A DNA stretch of 64,000 bases from positions 33,145,439 through 33,209,438 of the forward strand of contig CM068322.1 of NCBI GenBank assembly GCA_034766995.1, read 5' to 3'. A program made the translations under genes and the position numbers. Shown piece by piece: positions 11,741-22,564 of the stretch. This stretch comes from Acanthacorydalis orientalis (Eukaryota; Arthropoda; Insecta; Megaloptera; Corydalidae). Numbering within the stretch: the stretch's first letter is position 1; each line of letters begins with the position of its first letter. Below the pieces are notes generated by a model that ran no database searches, was not told the origin of the DNA, and worked only from the letters and a program-made list of their open reading frames with translations.

Positions 11741-11929
11741 ATTTACAAATGTTGTTGAAAGATAAATAAATACATATGTAAAAAGCTTAACAAAAAAAAC
11801 TTCATTCATGTCCAAAAAAGTTGAATAATCCCTTAACGTTATGAAAATGATGGAATCGCTATCGAAGGAGTATTCACATAGGAGGATTTTAATCTAAAAA
11901 TAAAGCTCTTTCATAAACTTATTCACTAC

Positions 11930-12240
11930 AAGTTAAACCATTGAGATTTTTTTTATCAGAACAGTTCAGTAATTGATTATTGATCAGGTTTATTGCTGCT
12001 TTTATGTATTTTGATGGCGATTTCTTCATAGAATCATCTTAAGTGCGTTAGTAGAAAAATGTCTACTCGTGTTTTATTTGATTTTTTGGTATTTTACTGC
12101 TCTAAGGATAATTCTGTACGGTCATCATCGAAATGCTCGTAAGTGACAATCAAAAATAATCAATTATCGAACATTTTCATTTAGAAAAGTATGTGAATTT
12201 TAAAGGAATGGAGAATAATTTATGAAACAAATCATTGATC
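11930..12240. mobile_element. Foldback-like repeat, complete copy
   Basis: Left arm 11940-12045 (GATTATTGATCAGGTTTATT, TATTTTGATGGCGAT, CATCTTAAGTGCG) and inverted right arm 12105-12200 (CATCATCGAAATGCTCGTAA, CAATCAAAAATAATCAATTA, CGAACATTTTCATTTAGAAA), around a 60-bp AT-rich middle. Confidence 0.7.
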
Positions 12241-12354
12241 GATTCATTGTCGGTAATAGAATGTGTATTTGTATAGATGATGAAATATTGTGTAATTACT
12301 GATAAGATTGTTTAATTTCGTTTTTTTTAAGTTTATTCAATGTTTCTTCGGTTT

Positions 12355-12500
12355 ACAAGACAGATTTTTATCGAAGACGATGGCATCTTCATTGAAATTC
12401 GCATCAGCAACAATCACAAATGATCAATGATAATTTATTGAAGATTTCTGACTAGAAAAAAATGTGTTTCCAGTTTATGCGATGAAAAAATAATGACTAT
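12355..12500 (-). mobile_element. Foldback-like repeat, single arm
   Basis: Carries GACGATGGCATCTTCATTGA, AGCAACAATCACAAATGATC and TTATTGAAGATTTCTGACTA in the order of a right arm. No matching left arm next to it. Confidence 0.65.
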
Positions 12501-12549
12501 GCGAAAATTAAATGCTAGTGTAGAAAAAGCTCGAATCGATACTTTCAAG

Positions 12550-12960
12550 TAAACTAAAGTGCGGACCGGTGAGTTTTATCGCCACATTTCACCGACTACG
12601 ATTTAAAAACGAACGTCCGTCAGAAACGTTATTACGCTTTAAAAGTAAAACAACGTTCGAAACCAACAACCTCAACATGTTGTGTCCAATATCCATCAGT
12701 TTCGTCTACCGTTCGGACTTGTTACACCGGCACGACCATAAACTCCGATCGGAATATTGCTTGTTTATGGTCGAACCAGTGGTGCCGTTTCGAAAAACAT
12801 AAATAATAATATGTTTTGCGCGTACAGCGTTCGGCGGGAGCGTTTGCATACATTGACCCAGTTTTAACGGTTGCATACAGAATATCGTATTATCTGGAAT
12901 TCGTCAAATTTGCATTTTGAGAGATTCCCGCGCGTCTTCGTCTCAGTGTTTGTATGTACA
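12550..12960. other. GC-richer island with a 50-60 nt hairpin
   Basis: No known protein. Contains inverted repeats CGACCATAAAC (12733-12743) and GTTTATGGTCG (12763-12773) inside outer arms CGGCAC (12728-12733) and GTGCCG (12782-12787), with the palindrome CCGATCGG in the loop. Could be a small RNA hairpin or protein-binding palindrome; no evidence of transcription is visible. Confidence 0.35.
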
Positions 12961-13184
12961 AGCGGCGATACATACTTAATAACATGTCTGGTCGTTCCGA
13001 ACATGCAATCTTAACATATTTACACTACATCAATTTATTTGACGTTTTATGCAAAGTGGAGAGAGGGGGTTCGTGTGCGATTATTTCAGTAAAAGTTTCA
13101 CGGAGGAGATCAGTGTATTTTATAAACATAGTTGGGATCAATTCGTAAAAAAAAATGGATTTATCACTCATTCCACTAACGACA

Positions 13185-13400
13185 AAAATGTACTGATCAA
13201 AAATGATCAATATTTGATTATTCATCATTTGAATAGACTTTTTTTTGTGGGTTAAGAAATTTGTGAAAGTTTCTCTTAGACTTTACCACTATGAAGATAA
13301 TGGATTTGTTTACTGAAATGAGTATGAGGAATAATCAATAGTGATTATTAATCAGTTATTTAAACAATTCTTTATATTAATAAAAATCAAAACGTGATCG
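13185..13400. mobile_element. Foldback-like repeat, degraded arm
   Basis: ATCAAAAATGATCAATATTT (13196) followed by a GAATAGACTTTTTTTTGTGG block and AATTTGTGAAAGTTTCTC is a right-arm order. A further inverted scrap, AATAATCAATAGTGATTATT, lies near 13330-13350. Confidence 0.55.
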
Positions 13401-13420
13401 TCATGTGTAACCGAATATTC

Positions 13421-13528
13421 GTGTTCTGATTGGTTGACATGATCGTATGAGATGACGTGTTCTGATTGGTTGACATCAGTCACATGCATGTAGATCCGTC
13501 ACTGTGTATAACGAAACAGGTGTATAAA
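13421..13528 (+). promoter_or_regulatory. Promoter-like cluster: duplicated inverted CCAAT box plus TATA box
   Basis: The 20-mer GTGTTCTGATTGGTTGACAT occurs exactly twice (13421-13440 and 13457-13476), each carrying ATTGG, the reverse of CCAAT. A CRE-like TGACGT lies between them and TATAAAT follows at 13523. The layout fits a core promoter firing rightward near 13550, but no gene start is recognised downstream. A related CTGATTGGCTGGCGTC lies at 18084-18099, so a repeat-borne (for example LTR) origin is possible. Confidence 0.35.
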
Positions 13529-13739
13529 TCTGATGACAAACTGAAACTGATGACTTTATTCAAAATATTGACTGAATATTCAATGAAGTTTTAGAGTATA
13601 AAAAATTGTTACACACTGTTATGTTAATTATTATAAACTTTTCCAGTAATAATTTTACAATGTGCGGACCGAATATTTGCAAATGGTAGTAGTTTAGTAA
13701 AAACATATCAAACTATCATTTCAGCAAATCTTGTCTATC

Positions 13740-14080
13740 GTCACTATTTAAATGTATTCTCTCCGTCGATATAAAACGACACAACTCTCTTACCACATAA
13801 TGACATCACATAAAGAAGAAACGTACAAAACAAACATACAAACACAACGCCGCACGCACATGTTACGTCACGCCATGGTGAATAAAAAAAAAATACAGAG
13901 CGCATTATTCACCGTCAGTGGTGATCAGTGGAGACCGTCGACGGACGTATCCGTCTCTCACGTGTCCTACTTCAGTCCAATTCAATCCGACCATGATAGA
14001 TCGGCGTTTTGGCATACCCGGCATGAAAAAAAAAGACGTTTTGCGAAAGACGTCTCGTCCTCCCGACGTTAAATAAACAT
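13740..14080. other. GC-richer island, unknown
   Basis: A 106-codon frame on the plus strand (13752-14072) and a 60-codon frame on the minus strand overlap here. Neither resembles a known family. CpG-rich part 13905-14075. Confidence 0.3.
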
Positions 14081-14369
14081 TTTCCAACGCTCGAGTTCTG
14101 CATAAACATTGATTAAATGCATTTCAGTCTCGTGTTGACATTTCAAACATGTGTCTTTTTATTTGTAGCCGCGTCAATTGCGAGATGATTTAATGTTTAT
14201 CGTCAATTATAGTGCGTTGTTGTGAACATGTTTAATATTTCTTGTATAATATAATCCAGCCGCGCGTTTACAATGTCAGATAATGACATATTAAACATTT
14301 AAATGTACACAATAACAGTTCTGAGACTGTTGCTAAATTCGCTTCCATCAATGAATCAGTTTTTATCCG

Positions 14370-14490
14370 ACAAAAGCGAACTTTTCAAGCAAAAATATTC
14401 AATGAATTATTAACAATTATTTTTGATTGTCGTTTATACGCATTTCGATGACAGTGCTTTCATCTTGAGAGCGCCGAGTCACTGAAATAT
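14370..14490 (+). mobile_element. Foldback-like repeat, left arm
   Basis: GCAAAAATATTCAATGAATT, TTTTTGATTGTCGTTTATAC, GCATTTCGATGACAGTGCTT and GAGAGCGCC in left-arm order. No right arm follows. Confidence 0.65.
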
Positions 14491-16110
14491 CTGACAATTC
14501 AAATATATTCGGTCATCGTATAAGTATAATGCGGTATTTTCATATAGGTGCGATAGTTTCAATAACATATCAGATGAATATGCTGCTCAATTGTATATAA
14601 TGTTTTCTAAGTCTTATCGAACAAGTCTTATCTCCAAACACTTTTGAAATGGGTTTCAATTTTTCAGAGTATTCGAAATACCTTTTCCCATCCGAAACCC
14701 GTACATCATAATTACACACAAACGACATGATCATTATTAATTTTCAATTTCACTTCAAAACAACTAAATTAATAAAAATTAATTCCTGATTAAAATAAGA
14801 GCTAAAATCTATTAAAAACCTGTCAAAACTTTTGCATTCACACAATGCATCTCTCCCACTTCAAAGAAGAAAATATTACAATCGAATTGGTCTACTACTG
14901 TTTATATTCTCTTGAATATTTTGCATAAAACATATTTTGAATAGGTAAACGTATGAAGCACAGACTGTACTTCAATCAGTTTCAAATTATACTAACATTC
15001 ATCATTAATAAATTGACTCTGATGTTAATGTGACTCAACGTTAATATATGAAATTTCAGTTGATGAATGGACATGATGCATTGATGTAACACAGGGAAAT
15101 TAAACCATTGCTTTCGAATTATGCATTCACTGTGACAGTGTCACAGGTTTTAATAATTAATTTGTCATTCCACCAATTACAGAATGTTGTCTGTAATTTT
15201 AATACTGAAATGATTCTTCTAAGTTCTGTGTGTGTTTTTTTAATTCTCTGACAAAAAGTATTAATTAGAAATTACGATCAATAAAATCAATATTTTTTAA
15301 AATAGGTTTGATTCTCTCCATTGTTCCAGTTTTTCTAGTTTCATAAAAAAGACTTATTTGAAAAAATCAAATTAAAACGATTCAGTCGCAAAAAATTACA
15401 AATGAATTAACGAATTTCAACGAGAACCGTAAACAAATAACACAAACTGTAAACAAAAACGAACGTGGTGTTTATAAATTTATCTTTTCATTCTATTCCG
15501 TCTCGTACTGATCTTGTATATTTTTAAGCAGACAATATATAAATTTTCCTGTCGACGAATAAATGTCCATGATATATGATGAATGGAAGACCACGATGGC
15601 ATTCTTTTTTCAGCATCAGTAGCTGTTGAGTATTTTTATCCGACCATATTTTCTCGAGAAATGATTTATTTTACTTACAGAGAATGAAAATTTATGTACA
15701 TTTCCGCTTGTATCCATTTTTAGAGACATAATTTATGGCATGCAATATAAGTTAATTGTCTATGAAAATTAAGTTGTCATCGCTTACTATTTTATATTAT
15801 TTTAATTTTTAAAAATGTAATATATATTTTTTATGTCTATTCTTCATCGACTATTTTATATCATCAACTTGATTTATATTAATTTAGATTTTATAACACT
15901 TTTAATGTAATAATTCAAATTTTCTGTTACTTTGGATAATTTTTCGATTTTTAAGTAAGGGTTTCAATTTTTTCTCTTTTATAGAAAAACATTATAAAAG
16001 AGAAAAGTTAAATTGTGAAGTTAATTAGATTTAGAAAGAAATAAAGTCGTGAAAGATTTTAGATTAAAGATAATTTTGAAATAATTTAAAAAAATCAATA
16101 ATATATATTT
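14491..16110. other. AT-rich stretch, no gene seen
   Basis: Contains a perfect short inverted repeat CTTTTATAG/CTATAAAAG-like pair near 15975-16005 (TCTCTTTTATAG and TTATAAAAGAGAAAAG). Nothing else recognised. Confidence 0.5.
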
Positions 16111-16114
16111 TTAA

Positions 16115-16253
16115 CCCCTTCTACTGCAATTTATTAGCAGGCAATATTGCCCTGGCATACAATTTAAACATTCTTGACGAGTGCAGCTTATCATTGCCTA
16201 CTTTGGCATAGAAAGCTCATGATGGGCTGGACTCGTCATTTCAGTAGAAGGGG
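16115..16253. mobile_element. piggyBac-type MITE (139 bp) with intact TTAA duplication
   Basis: Starts CCCCTTCTACTGCAATTT and ends with the reverse of CCCCTTCTACTGAAATG. The 12-bp terminal inverted repeats are identical and are followed by a few further matches. It is flanked by TTAA at 16111-16114 and 16254-16257. TTAA duplication plus short TIRs starting with C's is the piggyBac signature. The identical TIR ends suggest a fairly young insertion. No coding sequence. Confidence 0.88.
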
Positions 16254-16309
16254 TTAATTACATTTTGATTCTTTAAGGCTTTACTTTTCCAAATTCAATT
16301 CTGGAATTG

Positions 16310-16610
16310 TGGATAAATTTCCACAAATGAATTATTTTCAATTCAGCAATCACAGAAATGTCTTCTGATCGAAAATAGTAAATAAATAATTATTGCTGAT
16401 TTTTAATTTTTGTCTAAATGTATATCTTCAGAGCTCTAAGATATATAAAAGTCCAAATTAAAGACTTTTTTGTATTCCAGCACTCTGAGAAGATGGAATC
16501 GTTGAAACGCGCATAAGAAGCAATCAAAAATGATCAATAATCATTAATTGTGCAGTTATAATGAAAAAAAATGACTTGTGGGTTATGAGTTATGAATAAT
16601 TCATTGGTGA
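16310..16610. mobile_element. Foldback-like repeat, complete copy
   Basis: Left arm about 16360-16440 (AATAATTATTGCTGATTTTT, TATCTTCAGAGCTCTAAGAT) and inverted right arm about 16480-16600 (GCACTCTGAGAAGATGGAAT, AAGAAGCAATCAAAAATGAT, a GACTTGTGGGTTATGA block) with a short middle. Confidence 0.72.
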
Positions 16611-17040
16611 AAATATTTTTTTATTTTACTGTTCTTTGTGATAATTTTCTTTATGGTTTCTTCAAGAAATTTCGATATAAAATCTATTATTAGACAGGTA
16701 CGACGTTTAATCTGATATAAAATGAAATTTATAAAAAATATTATATAAGATAGAGATGAAATTAAAACTGTTAAAGGTAGAACCGGCGCTTGAAAGTTTT
16801 TCTTCTTTTTTTAAAAAAAAAATCCAAGCGGTGGTCAAACAGTATTTCACATGAGTTGTTGATTCTTGAATGGGTTGCGATATTGGAATGGAAAGGAAAA
16901 ATACAAGGAAGTTTAGAATAGAAATTTTTAGATGTTATATTTATTTTTCAACAAATTATTAATAGTGTCAATAAATTTATGTATCTCTTCCGTGTACAAT
17001 CTGGTAATTATTTGTCGATTAAAAATAGTTTTGATTTTAA

Positions 17041-17180
17041 TCCTTTAAGCGTTTATGTCGAGTATGCTCGTCATGAAAAGATGGAATTTTTTTGTCTAAT
17101 GTCGAGTATACTCGTTATTGTCTAGAAACAATTAAGCACTCCAGTGCAGATTCTTAAAATAAAACAGAACGCCTAACAGG
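17041..17180. mobile_element. Non-autonomous piggyBac-type element (140 bp), CGAGTATACTCG family
   Basis: The left end TCCTTTAAGCGTTTATGTCG and the reverse of the right end, CCTGTTAGGCGTTCTG, form TIRs, flanked by TTAA at 17037-17040 and 17181-17184. Subterminal GTCGAGTATGCTCGTCATG and GTCGAGTATACTCGTTATTG occur. The right half is an inverted match to the left end of the 918-bp element at 61006, so this is a deletion derivative made of both ends of that family. Confidence 0.85.
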
Positions 17181-17399
17181 TTAACATTATTATCAATTAT
17201 GGTTAAATTATTTATGAGATATTTTATTCTCGTTGTTCATGAAAAGATTACAAGAAGTTTTTATGAAAGACATCGTATGAATGTATATTTCAAACACTTC
17301 CCATCTTCGTATCTTAGAACACTCTCAACGAAAACTGGTAACAATTTACCCGGAGATCCTGAAAAATGTGACTCCGGTAGTGAAGAAGAGAATTGATCG

Positions 17400-17772
17400 T
17401 GAAATTTTATATCAATACAAGTTCATCAGACCGCACGACGACGCGGAACTAAACAAATAAGTACGAAGGAACGTGAAATCTGTAAGACCATAATTCGATT
17501 TCGTCGTGGACACGAACGAGGACGTGCGACACGTCGATCCCGCGGGACGTGGATTCTGTCGCCGTCGTGCGCGTTCTGTCATCGGCGTCGTTGCGACGTC
17601 AGTGTTTGCATTGAAGGCGCCGGCTGTGTTCGATGTTACGTTTCGACAGCTGTTAGACGAATATATTTTCCAGGTGGGTGAGCACTGCGGCTGCTGGAAT
17701 TCAATAGCAGTTCGTGTGTTATTTTCTCGATGCCGTCACAGTACGGTGGCCAAATCGGATCGTCCTTTTTGA
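17400..17772. other. CpG-rich island with an open frame and donor-like site
   Basis: CpG-dense DNA. The frame MDTNEDVRHVDPAGRGFCRR and onward (17506-17772) is unrecognised. A donor-like CCAG/GTGGGTGAG sits at 17671-17683. Could be a 5' untranslated or first exon of an unknown plus-strand gene, or regulatory DNA. Confidence 0.3.
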
Positions 17773-17837
17773 AACGTGAGATCTGAATTCACTTCAAATC
17801 ACCCATGAGTTTGCTGCTATCATACGCAGAAACATGC

Positions 17838-17841
<4 letters not shown>

Positions 17842-17933
<92 letters not shown>
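17842..17933. repeat. (TA)n-(GA)n compound microsatellite
   Basis: About 34 TA units followed by 11-12 GA units. Confidence 0.97.
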
Positions 17934-17934
<1 letters not shown>

Positions 17935-18479
17935 AATTTCAATTTATTAATTGACTTTAACATTGAATCAAAATTTTCCTTTGATAAATCATCTGTCTAT
18001 AAATAAAATTTGGTCCTCATCCTCCTCCTTCGTGCTTTTTATTCTTGTTTTGATTGACTAATGGAGATAGCATGATCTGTTTTCTGATTGGCTGGCGTCA
18101 ACAAGGCGTCGTTTTTGGCTGAAATTTCGTCTATGTTAGTTTGACAAATTGTACTTGATAGCCGTGACGTTACCACATGAATAGTGGCACCAAAATATAG
18201 AAATCTACCAAACTTATCAAGCGACTCACGTATATTTAAATATAGATTTTGCAATACTGAAACTTTATTAATTTTATATTGAAAGGATTTCGATACGCGG
18301 ACACACTTTTAGATTTTTATCTTCAGTAGCGCGTTTTTTGACAGTGAAACTCTATTGATCGAGGTATTTATTTACACAACTTTGAAATTTAACTGTCACC
18401 GTGAAAATTTAATGAACAGGTGTGTGAAACACATCACACTGTACGGAGTTCACGGAACGCTCTCCATAGAAATGAGTAA

Positions 18480-18900
18480 TAGTATCCGTTTTCGATCGCG
18501 TAATGGGGTTACCGCGACGCCGTTCACCGTTTCGACGACACCCGCATCGAAACCACACGTCTGCATAATTAATCACATCTCGAAGATGTCGTCGACGCGC
18601 GAACGGTATTCGAAGTTTAATATGAAAACGACACACGCGCCCGCCGACAAACTTTCGTCCGGGACGTGCCGGATGAACCGGACAAGTTCGGACGACGCCG
18701 GAACGCATCCCCTTGCAGTCACGGCGAGCGACCGGAGACTCGCGTACACATTCTTTGCATTTTTAATCGACGGAACTCCACCGGGATTAATTCTTTCGCG
18801 TTTTGCGAACGGTACGTGTTCAAGAATTTATGAGTGCGTGCGTGCGTGCGAGCGTTCTTGCCGTGGAACGAGCCGATTAACATTTTCCGCGAACGACTTA
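18480..18900. other. CpG-rich island inside the longest open frame of the window
   Basis: A 236-codon plus-strand frame (18355-19065) spans this island, but its ends are AT-rich low-complexity sequence. A 99-codon minus frame overlaps it, and no domain is recognisable. Nothing suggests it is a gene; the island may be regulatory. Confidence 0.3.
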
Positions 18901-19144
18901 ACGAACACACCCGAGAGCTTATTTATTTATTTATTGTTTGTGACGTGCGCGCGTGTATCGTTTATCTCTGTTCAGCTTGTCTCTCTATACATTTTCAGTT
19001 TTTTATTATTCGTTTTTTATTCAGAGCAGTTCTTTTCAAACTTCATTGTTCATAAATTGCATTAGTGATTTTCTTTCCTCTTCGAACAAATTATTTCCTT
19101 CCGGGTTTGAAGTATTGTTATATTATTTAGTATCAAATAATATG

Positions 19145-19147
<3 letters not shown>

Positions 19148-19218
<71 letters not shown>
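19148..19218. repeat. (TA)n microsatellite
   Basis: About 35 AT/TA units. Confidence 0.97.
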
Positions 19219-19222
<4 letters not shown>

Positions 19223-19384
19223 ATATCAAGAATGTTCTGTCGCTGTTATAACCTACAATAATTCCAAGAATTGTTTACTCTTGTTATCGGACAAAGTTCC
19301 AGGAACTGTTTATCAGTTATATCAGCATGTGTTTTAAACGAATCTCGAACTGTTCACCTTAATTTAAAAAATAATTCTAACCCT

Positions 19385-19760
19385 TAAAAATGTCTGTGAA
19401 GAATAATGTAATATGTGCGTGTTTGCTTCATGAATTTAAGCTTGGGACTAACGCTACAGAAACCGCTAAGAAAATTATGCTGCGTTTGGAGAACATACAG
19501 TTGTATCGAGAAGGGACCAGAAATGATTCCAAATATGTTCTGCCGGAGATGAATCCATTAAAGACGAGACCAGATCAGGCAGACCATCGAATTTAAATAT
19601 CGACGAATCGGAGACAATGAAATTATTTGCTTCAATTTCGACAATTAAGATGTCTTCATCCACTTTTTTGCATCTTCTATTCCGACGACTATTCTTCATA
19701 TCAAAATTTTCCGACCAACACTTATTGAAAGAATTCCTAATATGTTGCAATAAGTATGCA
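19385..19760 (+). pseudogene. mariner transposase relic, N-terminal part
   Basis: The frame starting at 19390 reads VKNNVICACLLHEFKLGTNA then TETAKKI, the first helix-turn-helix of mariner transposases. It breaks after about 68 codons; the remaining bases keep hints of the RSGRPSNLDESE linker (19560-19610) in another frame. All catalytic residues are missing. Confidence 0.82.
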
Positions 19761-20060
19761 ACTAAAAATGTTTTTAGTTAGAATATTTACTGTCTCTCTC
19801 TTCAAAAATTGAAATAACAGATAATTGAGAATAAATTCTTCACTCGGAATGAATCGTTCCAGTGTGACAGTGTATACTATTTTACTTTTAAAATATAGTT
19901 AATATAGAAAAATTTATAAAAAACTAAACATTTCCACTGAAAAGATTCGAAGTGCTTTACCTTAGAATAACATATTTTTTTACTTAAGTGTATATAATAA
20001 ATAAGAACTATGAATGCTCATCTCTTTTGTGAGATCACGAATATTTGGATCGCACTGCAG

Positions 20061-20065
<5 letters not shown>

Positions 20066-20107
<42 letters not shown>
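20066..20107. repeat. (TA)n microsatellite
   Basis: About 21 units. Confidence 0.97.
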
Positions 20108-20110
<3 letters not shown>

Positions 20111-20477
20111 GATAGAGAAACTCGTTTCATATCTCTACGCTGTCGTATTGTTATCATCGCATAAAAAATCATCAACGTTGAATTTAAACTTCATACATAT
20201 CATCGTGAAAAAATATTCCATTCGTCTTCTCTCTGTTACCCCAAGTAAAACGTTTCAAAGGCATCAAAATAACATTTATTTTTCTGATTTTTCGGTATTC
20301 ATTGTATGTACGTATATATATATATATAAAGATTTGTGTGGGGTGTGTATATATTCGTTCACACACAATCGCTAATATAATGTTATCGTATAAGATGTGT
20401 CATATATCCAACTCTCAATACGCCTATCAAGTGGTATGTCTTGAAAGTGAGAATGAAAAATTTATATTCTTAGATTT

Positions 20478-20521
20478 ATACATGTATACATGTGTATGTA
20501 TGTATGTATGTATATATATAC

Positions 20522-20597
<76 letters not shown>
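20478..20597. repeat. (TGTA)n/(TA)n compound microsatellite
   Basis: Starts with TGTATGTA units, then a TACATATAAA interruption and about 34 TA units. Confidence 0.96.
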
Positions 20598-20599
<2 letters not shown>

Positions 20600-20799
20600 A
20601 TAACAAAAGAAACCAATAAGTTTCGTGACTTTATCAGGAAATTGTTAAAATAGGGGTTGGATGTATTGCTTTTCGAGATGTAGGCGTGGAAGTCAGTGCT
20701 TATTCATAGTAAAATAACTGTCATTTTATAATAGAATAGCATTAATATTTTATTTTTATGTTTTCTGAAATTTATTCGGTATTGTATTAGATTTACAAA

Positions 20800-21015
20800 T
20801 CAATTCCGTGAATTTTTATATGGAAAATGAATGTTTATTTACAGAAAAGCGGAATACATGTCAATCCTCAAAATGTCCCCGATTATTTTGTGTAATTTCG
20901 CTCCATCTTTCGGATAACTGAAGAACCTCTTGTCGAAAAATGATGAAGGATTTGGGTCGATGAAATCTTCAATACATTTTCGGACCTCGTCCACTGTTTT
21001 AAAATTTTTTTGCAT
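20800..21015 (-). pseudogene. mariner transposase C-terminal relic
   Basis: A minus-strand frame from ATG at 21015 to TAA at 20839 reads FKTVDEVRKCIEDFIDPNPS then SFFDKRF and DILRIDMYSA. This is the linker before the C-terminus of mariner transposases. The copy at 62.2-62.5 kb matches it in protein and in the adjoining 3' UTR (CATTCATTTTC and GAATTGATTTG/GAATTAATTTG blocks), so the two are one family. Confidence 0.72.
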
Positions 21016-21068
21016 GTTTTATGCGCCCTAAAACTAGATTTTTTTTGTCTGGAATGCGAAAAGTATGC

Positions 21069-21114
21069 AATGGTTAATATGATGCTTTTCGAATGCCATC
21101 GTGCTCATTACTGT
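21069..21114 (+). repeat. Fragment of the CCATCGTG repeat family
   Basis: Reads GTTAATATGATGCTTTTCGA then ATGCCATCGTGCTCATTACT. The same block recurs at 21364 and 48308; here it is cut by a (TA)n tract. Confidence 0.6.

Positions 21115-21174
<60 letters not shown>
21115..21174. repeat. (TA)n microsatellite
   Basis: About 28 units with one TACATA interruption. The mariner end at 21175 starts directly at its right edge, consistent with insertion at a TA. Confidence 0.97.
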
Positions 21175-21178
<4 letters not shown>

Positions 21179-21365
21179 GTACCGGAAAATAATGCCATTT
21201 TCTTAAATAAAGCAAGTGAATATCATTAAAAATTTTATTTATTAAAAATGAATTTCATATATAATTCTTCCCGTTAAATACTACCTTTCTCGATCTCTCA
21301 GTCAACATTTTGATTCCTCTTTCATAAAAATCAGAAACTTTTAAATTAAAATACTCAGTTAGTCC
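21175..21365 (-). pseudogene. mariner C-terminus plus 3' terminal inverted repeat
   Basis: The right part reads on the minus strand FYERGIKMLTERSRKVVFNG then KNYI and a stop, the transposase C-terminus. Then follow about 70 bases of 3' UTR and an end AGGTGTACCGGAAAATAATG that looks like a mariner TIR, abutting TA repeats. Only the last 25-30 codons remain. Confidence 0.78.
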
Positions 21366-21545
21366 ATTTTTCGAACACCATCGTGTTCATTACTGTTTTG
21401 TGAGGTTATATCAACTGCTTGGGAAAGATGTATAGTGTTTTCAATTGATAAGGTTGTCACTTTGGAATTCTAAAACGATCAGAAAGCATTTTAATTTAAA
21501 ACCGAGATATGCAGGGTTCAATTTAAAGACGCCGAGTTAATTTTT
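21364..21545 (+). repeat. CCATCGTG repeat family, copy 2
   Basis: Shares with 48308-48480 the order CACCATCGTGTTCATTACTG, GTGAGGTTATATCAACTG, TGTATAGTGTTTTCAA, TTCTAAAACGATCAGAAAGC and GGTTCAATTTAAAG. Nature unknown; perhaps a fragment of a longer transposon. Confidence 0.6.
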
Positions 21546-21739
21546 AAATCTAATAAATAGTCAAGTATTTCATGTAGTAATATAAAATATATCTCAAAAA
21601 CTTATCGATTTAAGAACGTTTCCAGTGGAGGTTTATTTAAACAAAACTCTCATGTTTGATTTTCATTCGTATAAAAGTTATTTTCGAGAAAAATATGGGC
21701 GTTCGTAAACTTTTTTTTTTTAAAAAAAAAACAGGTAAC

Positions 21740-22320
21740 ATATTTTACAAGCAACCGCACACGGGAAGCCGTACGCGAAGTTTTCGCATTCTTCGTTGTT
21801 TAAAACTACATCGAAACAAATAAAGAATTCATTAAATAAAACACGTTCTCGTCCACGATAATTAAATTCGTATATCGTGCAGTAACGAATTGTTCCTCTG
21901 AACATATCCAGCGCGTGTACGCGCGCTGCTCGACCGGATGGGATGATGATAAGACGACGCGTGTGTTCGTTGTTCTTCAGTTAAACGACGGACACGTTCG
22001 TTATTTATTTTTTATTTTTTTTTTTATATGACGACCGAACAGATGAAAAAAGTTTCGCCGAACGAACTCGGAACAATTTCTAAACGACGGAGGAAAAAAC
22101 TCGTTAACAGAGACATCGGGGAAAATGTGTATAATATGTAAGATAAAATGTTTAAATATTGCGAGAGAGAGTCTCTCCGGAAGAGACGTTATTAAAAATT
22201 GTAATGTATGTACGGAGACATTCGTTTTCTGAAATTATGTACGCGGAGAGATGTACACAAACATGCACGCGCATCTCTTTTTTCGTATGGAAGAAAAAAC
22301 GTTTATAACGTGGTATATCT
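21740..22320. other. CpG-richer island, unknown
   Basis: CG-rich words spread over about 550 bp (for example ACGCGCGCTGCTCGACCGG near 21920). Preceded by a T10/A10 palindromic junction at 21711-21730. No family match. Confidence 0.35.
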
Positions 22321-22381
22321 AGATTTTTTTTCTAACAGCGTCTCTGACACCTAATTGCCTATTAGTTTTCAAGATTTTTCT

Positions 22382-22408
22382 TATATATATACATACACAT
22401 ATATACAT

Positions 22409-22453
<45 letters not shown>

Positions 22454-22458
22454 CATAT
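22382..22458. repeat. (TA)n/(CA)n compound microsatellite
   Basis: Mixed TATA, CATA and ACAC units. Confidence 0.95.
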
Positions 22459-22564
22459 TATGAAAATGAGATTTTTGTGTATATCCCCACTGAAACCATA
22501 TCTGTATTTTCACAAGATAATGGCTGGTATTAACCTTAAAGTTAACTATCTTAGACAAAAATAA

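Noticed and set aside
18355..19065. 236-codon plus-strand frame, longest in the window
   Set aside because: Starts and ends in AT-rich low-complexity sequence, is overlapped by open frames on the other strand, and shows no domain, splice or homology signal.
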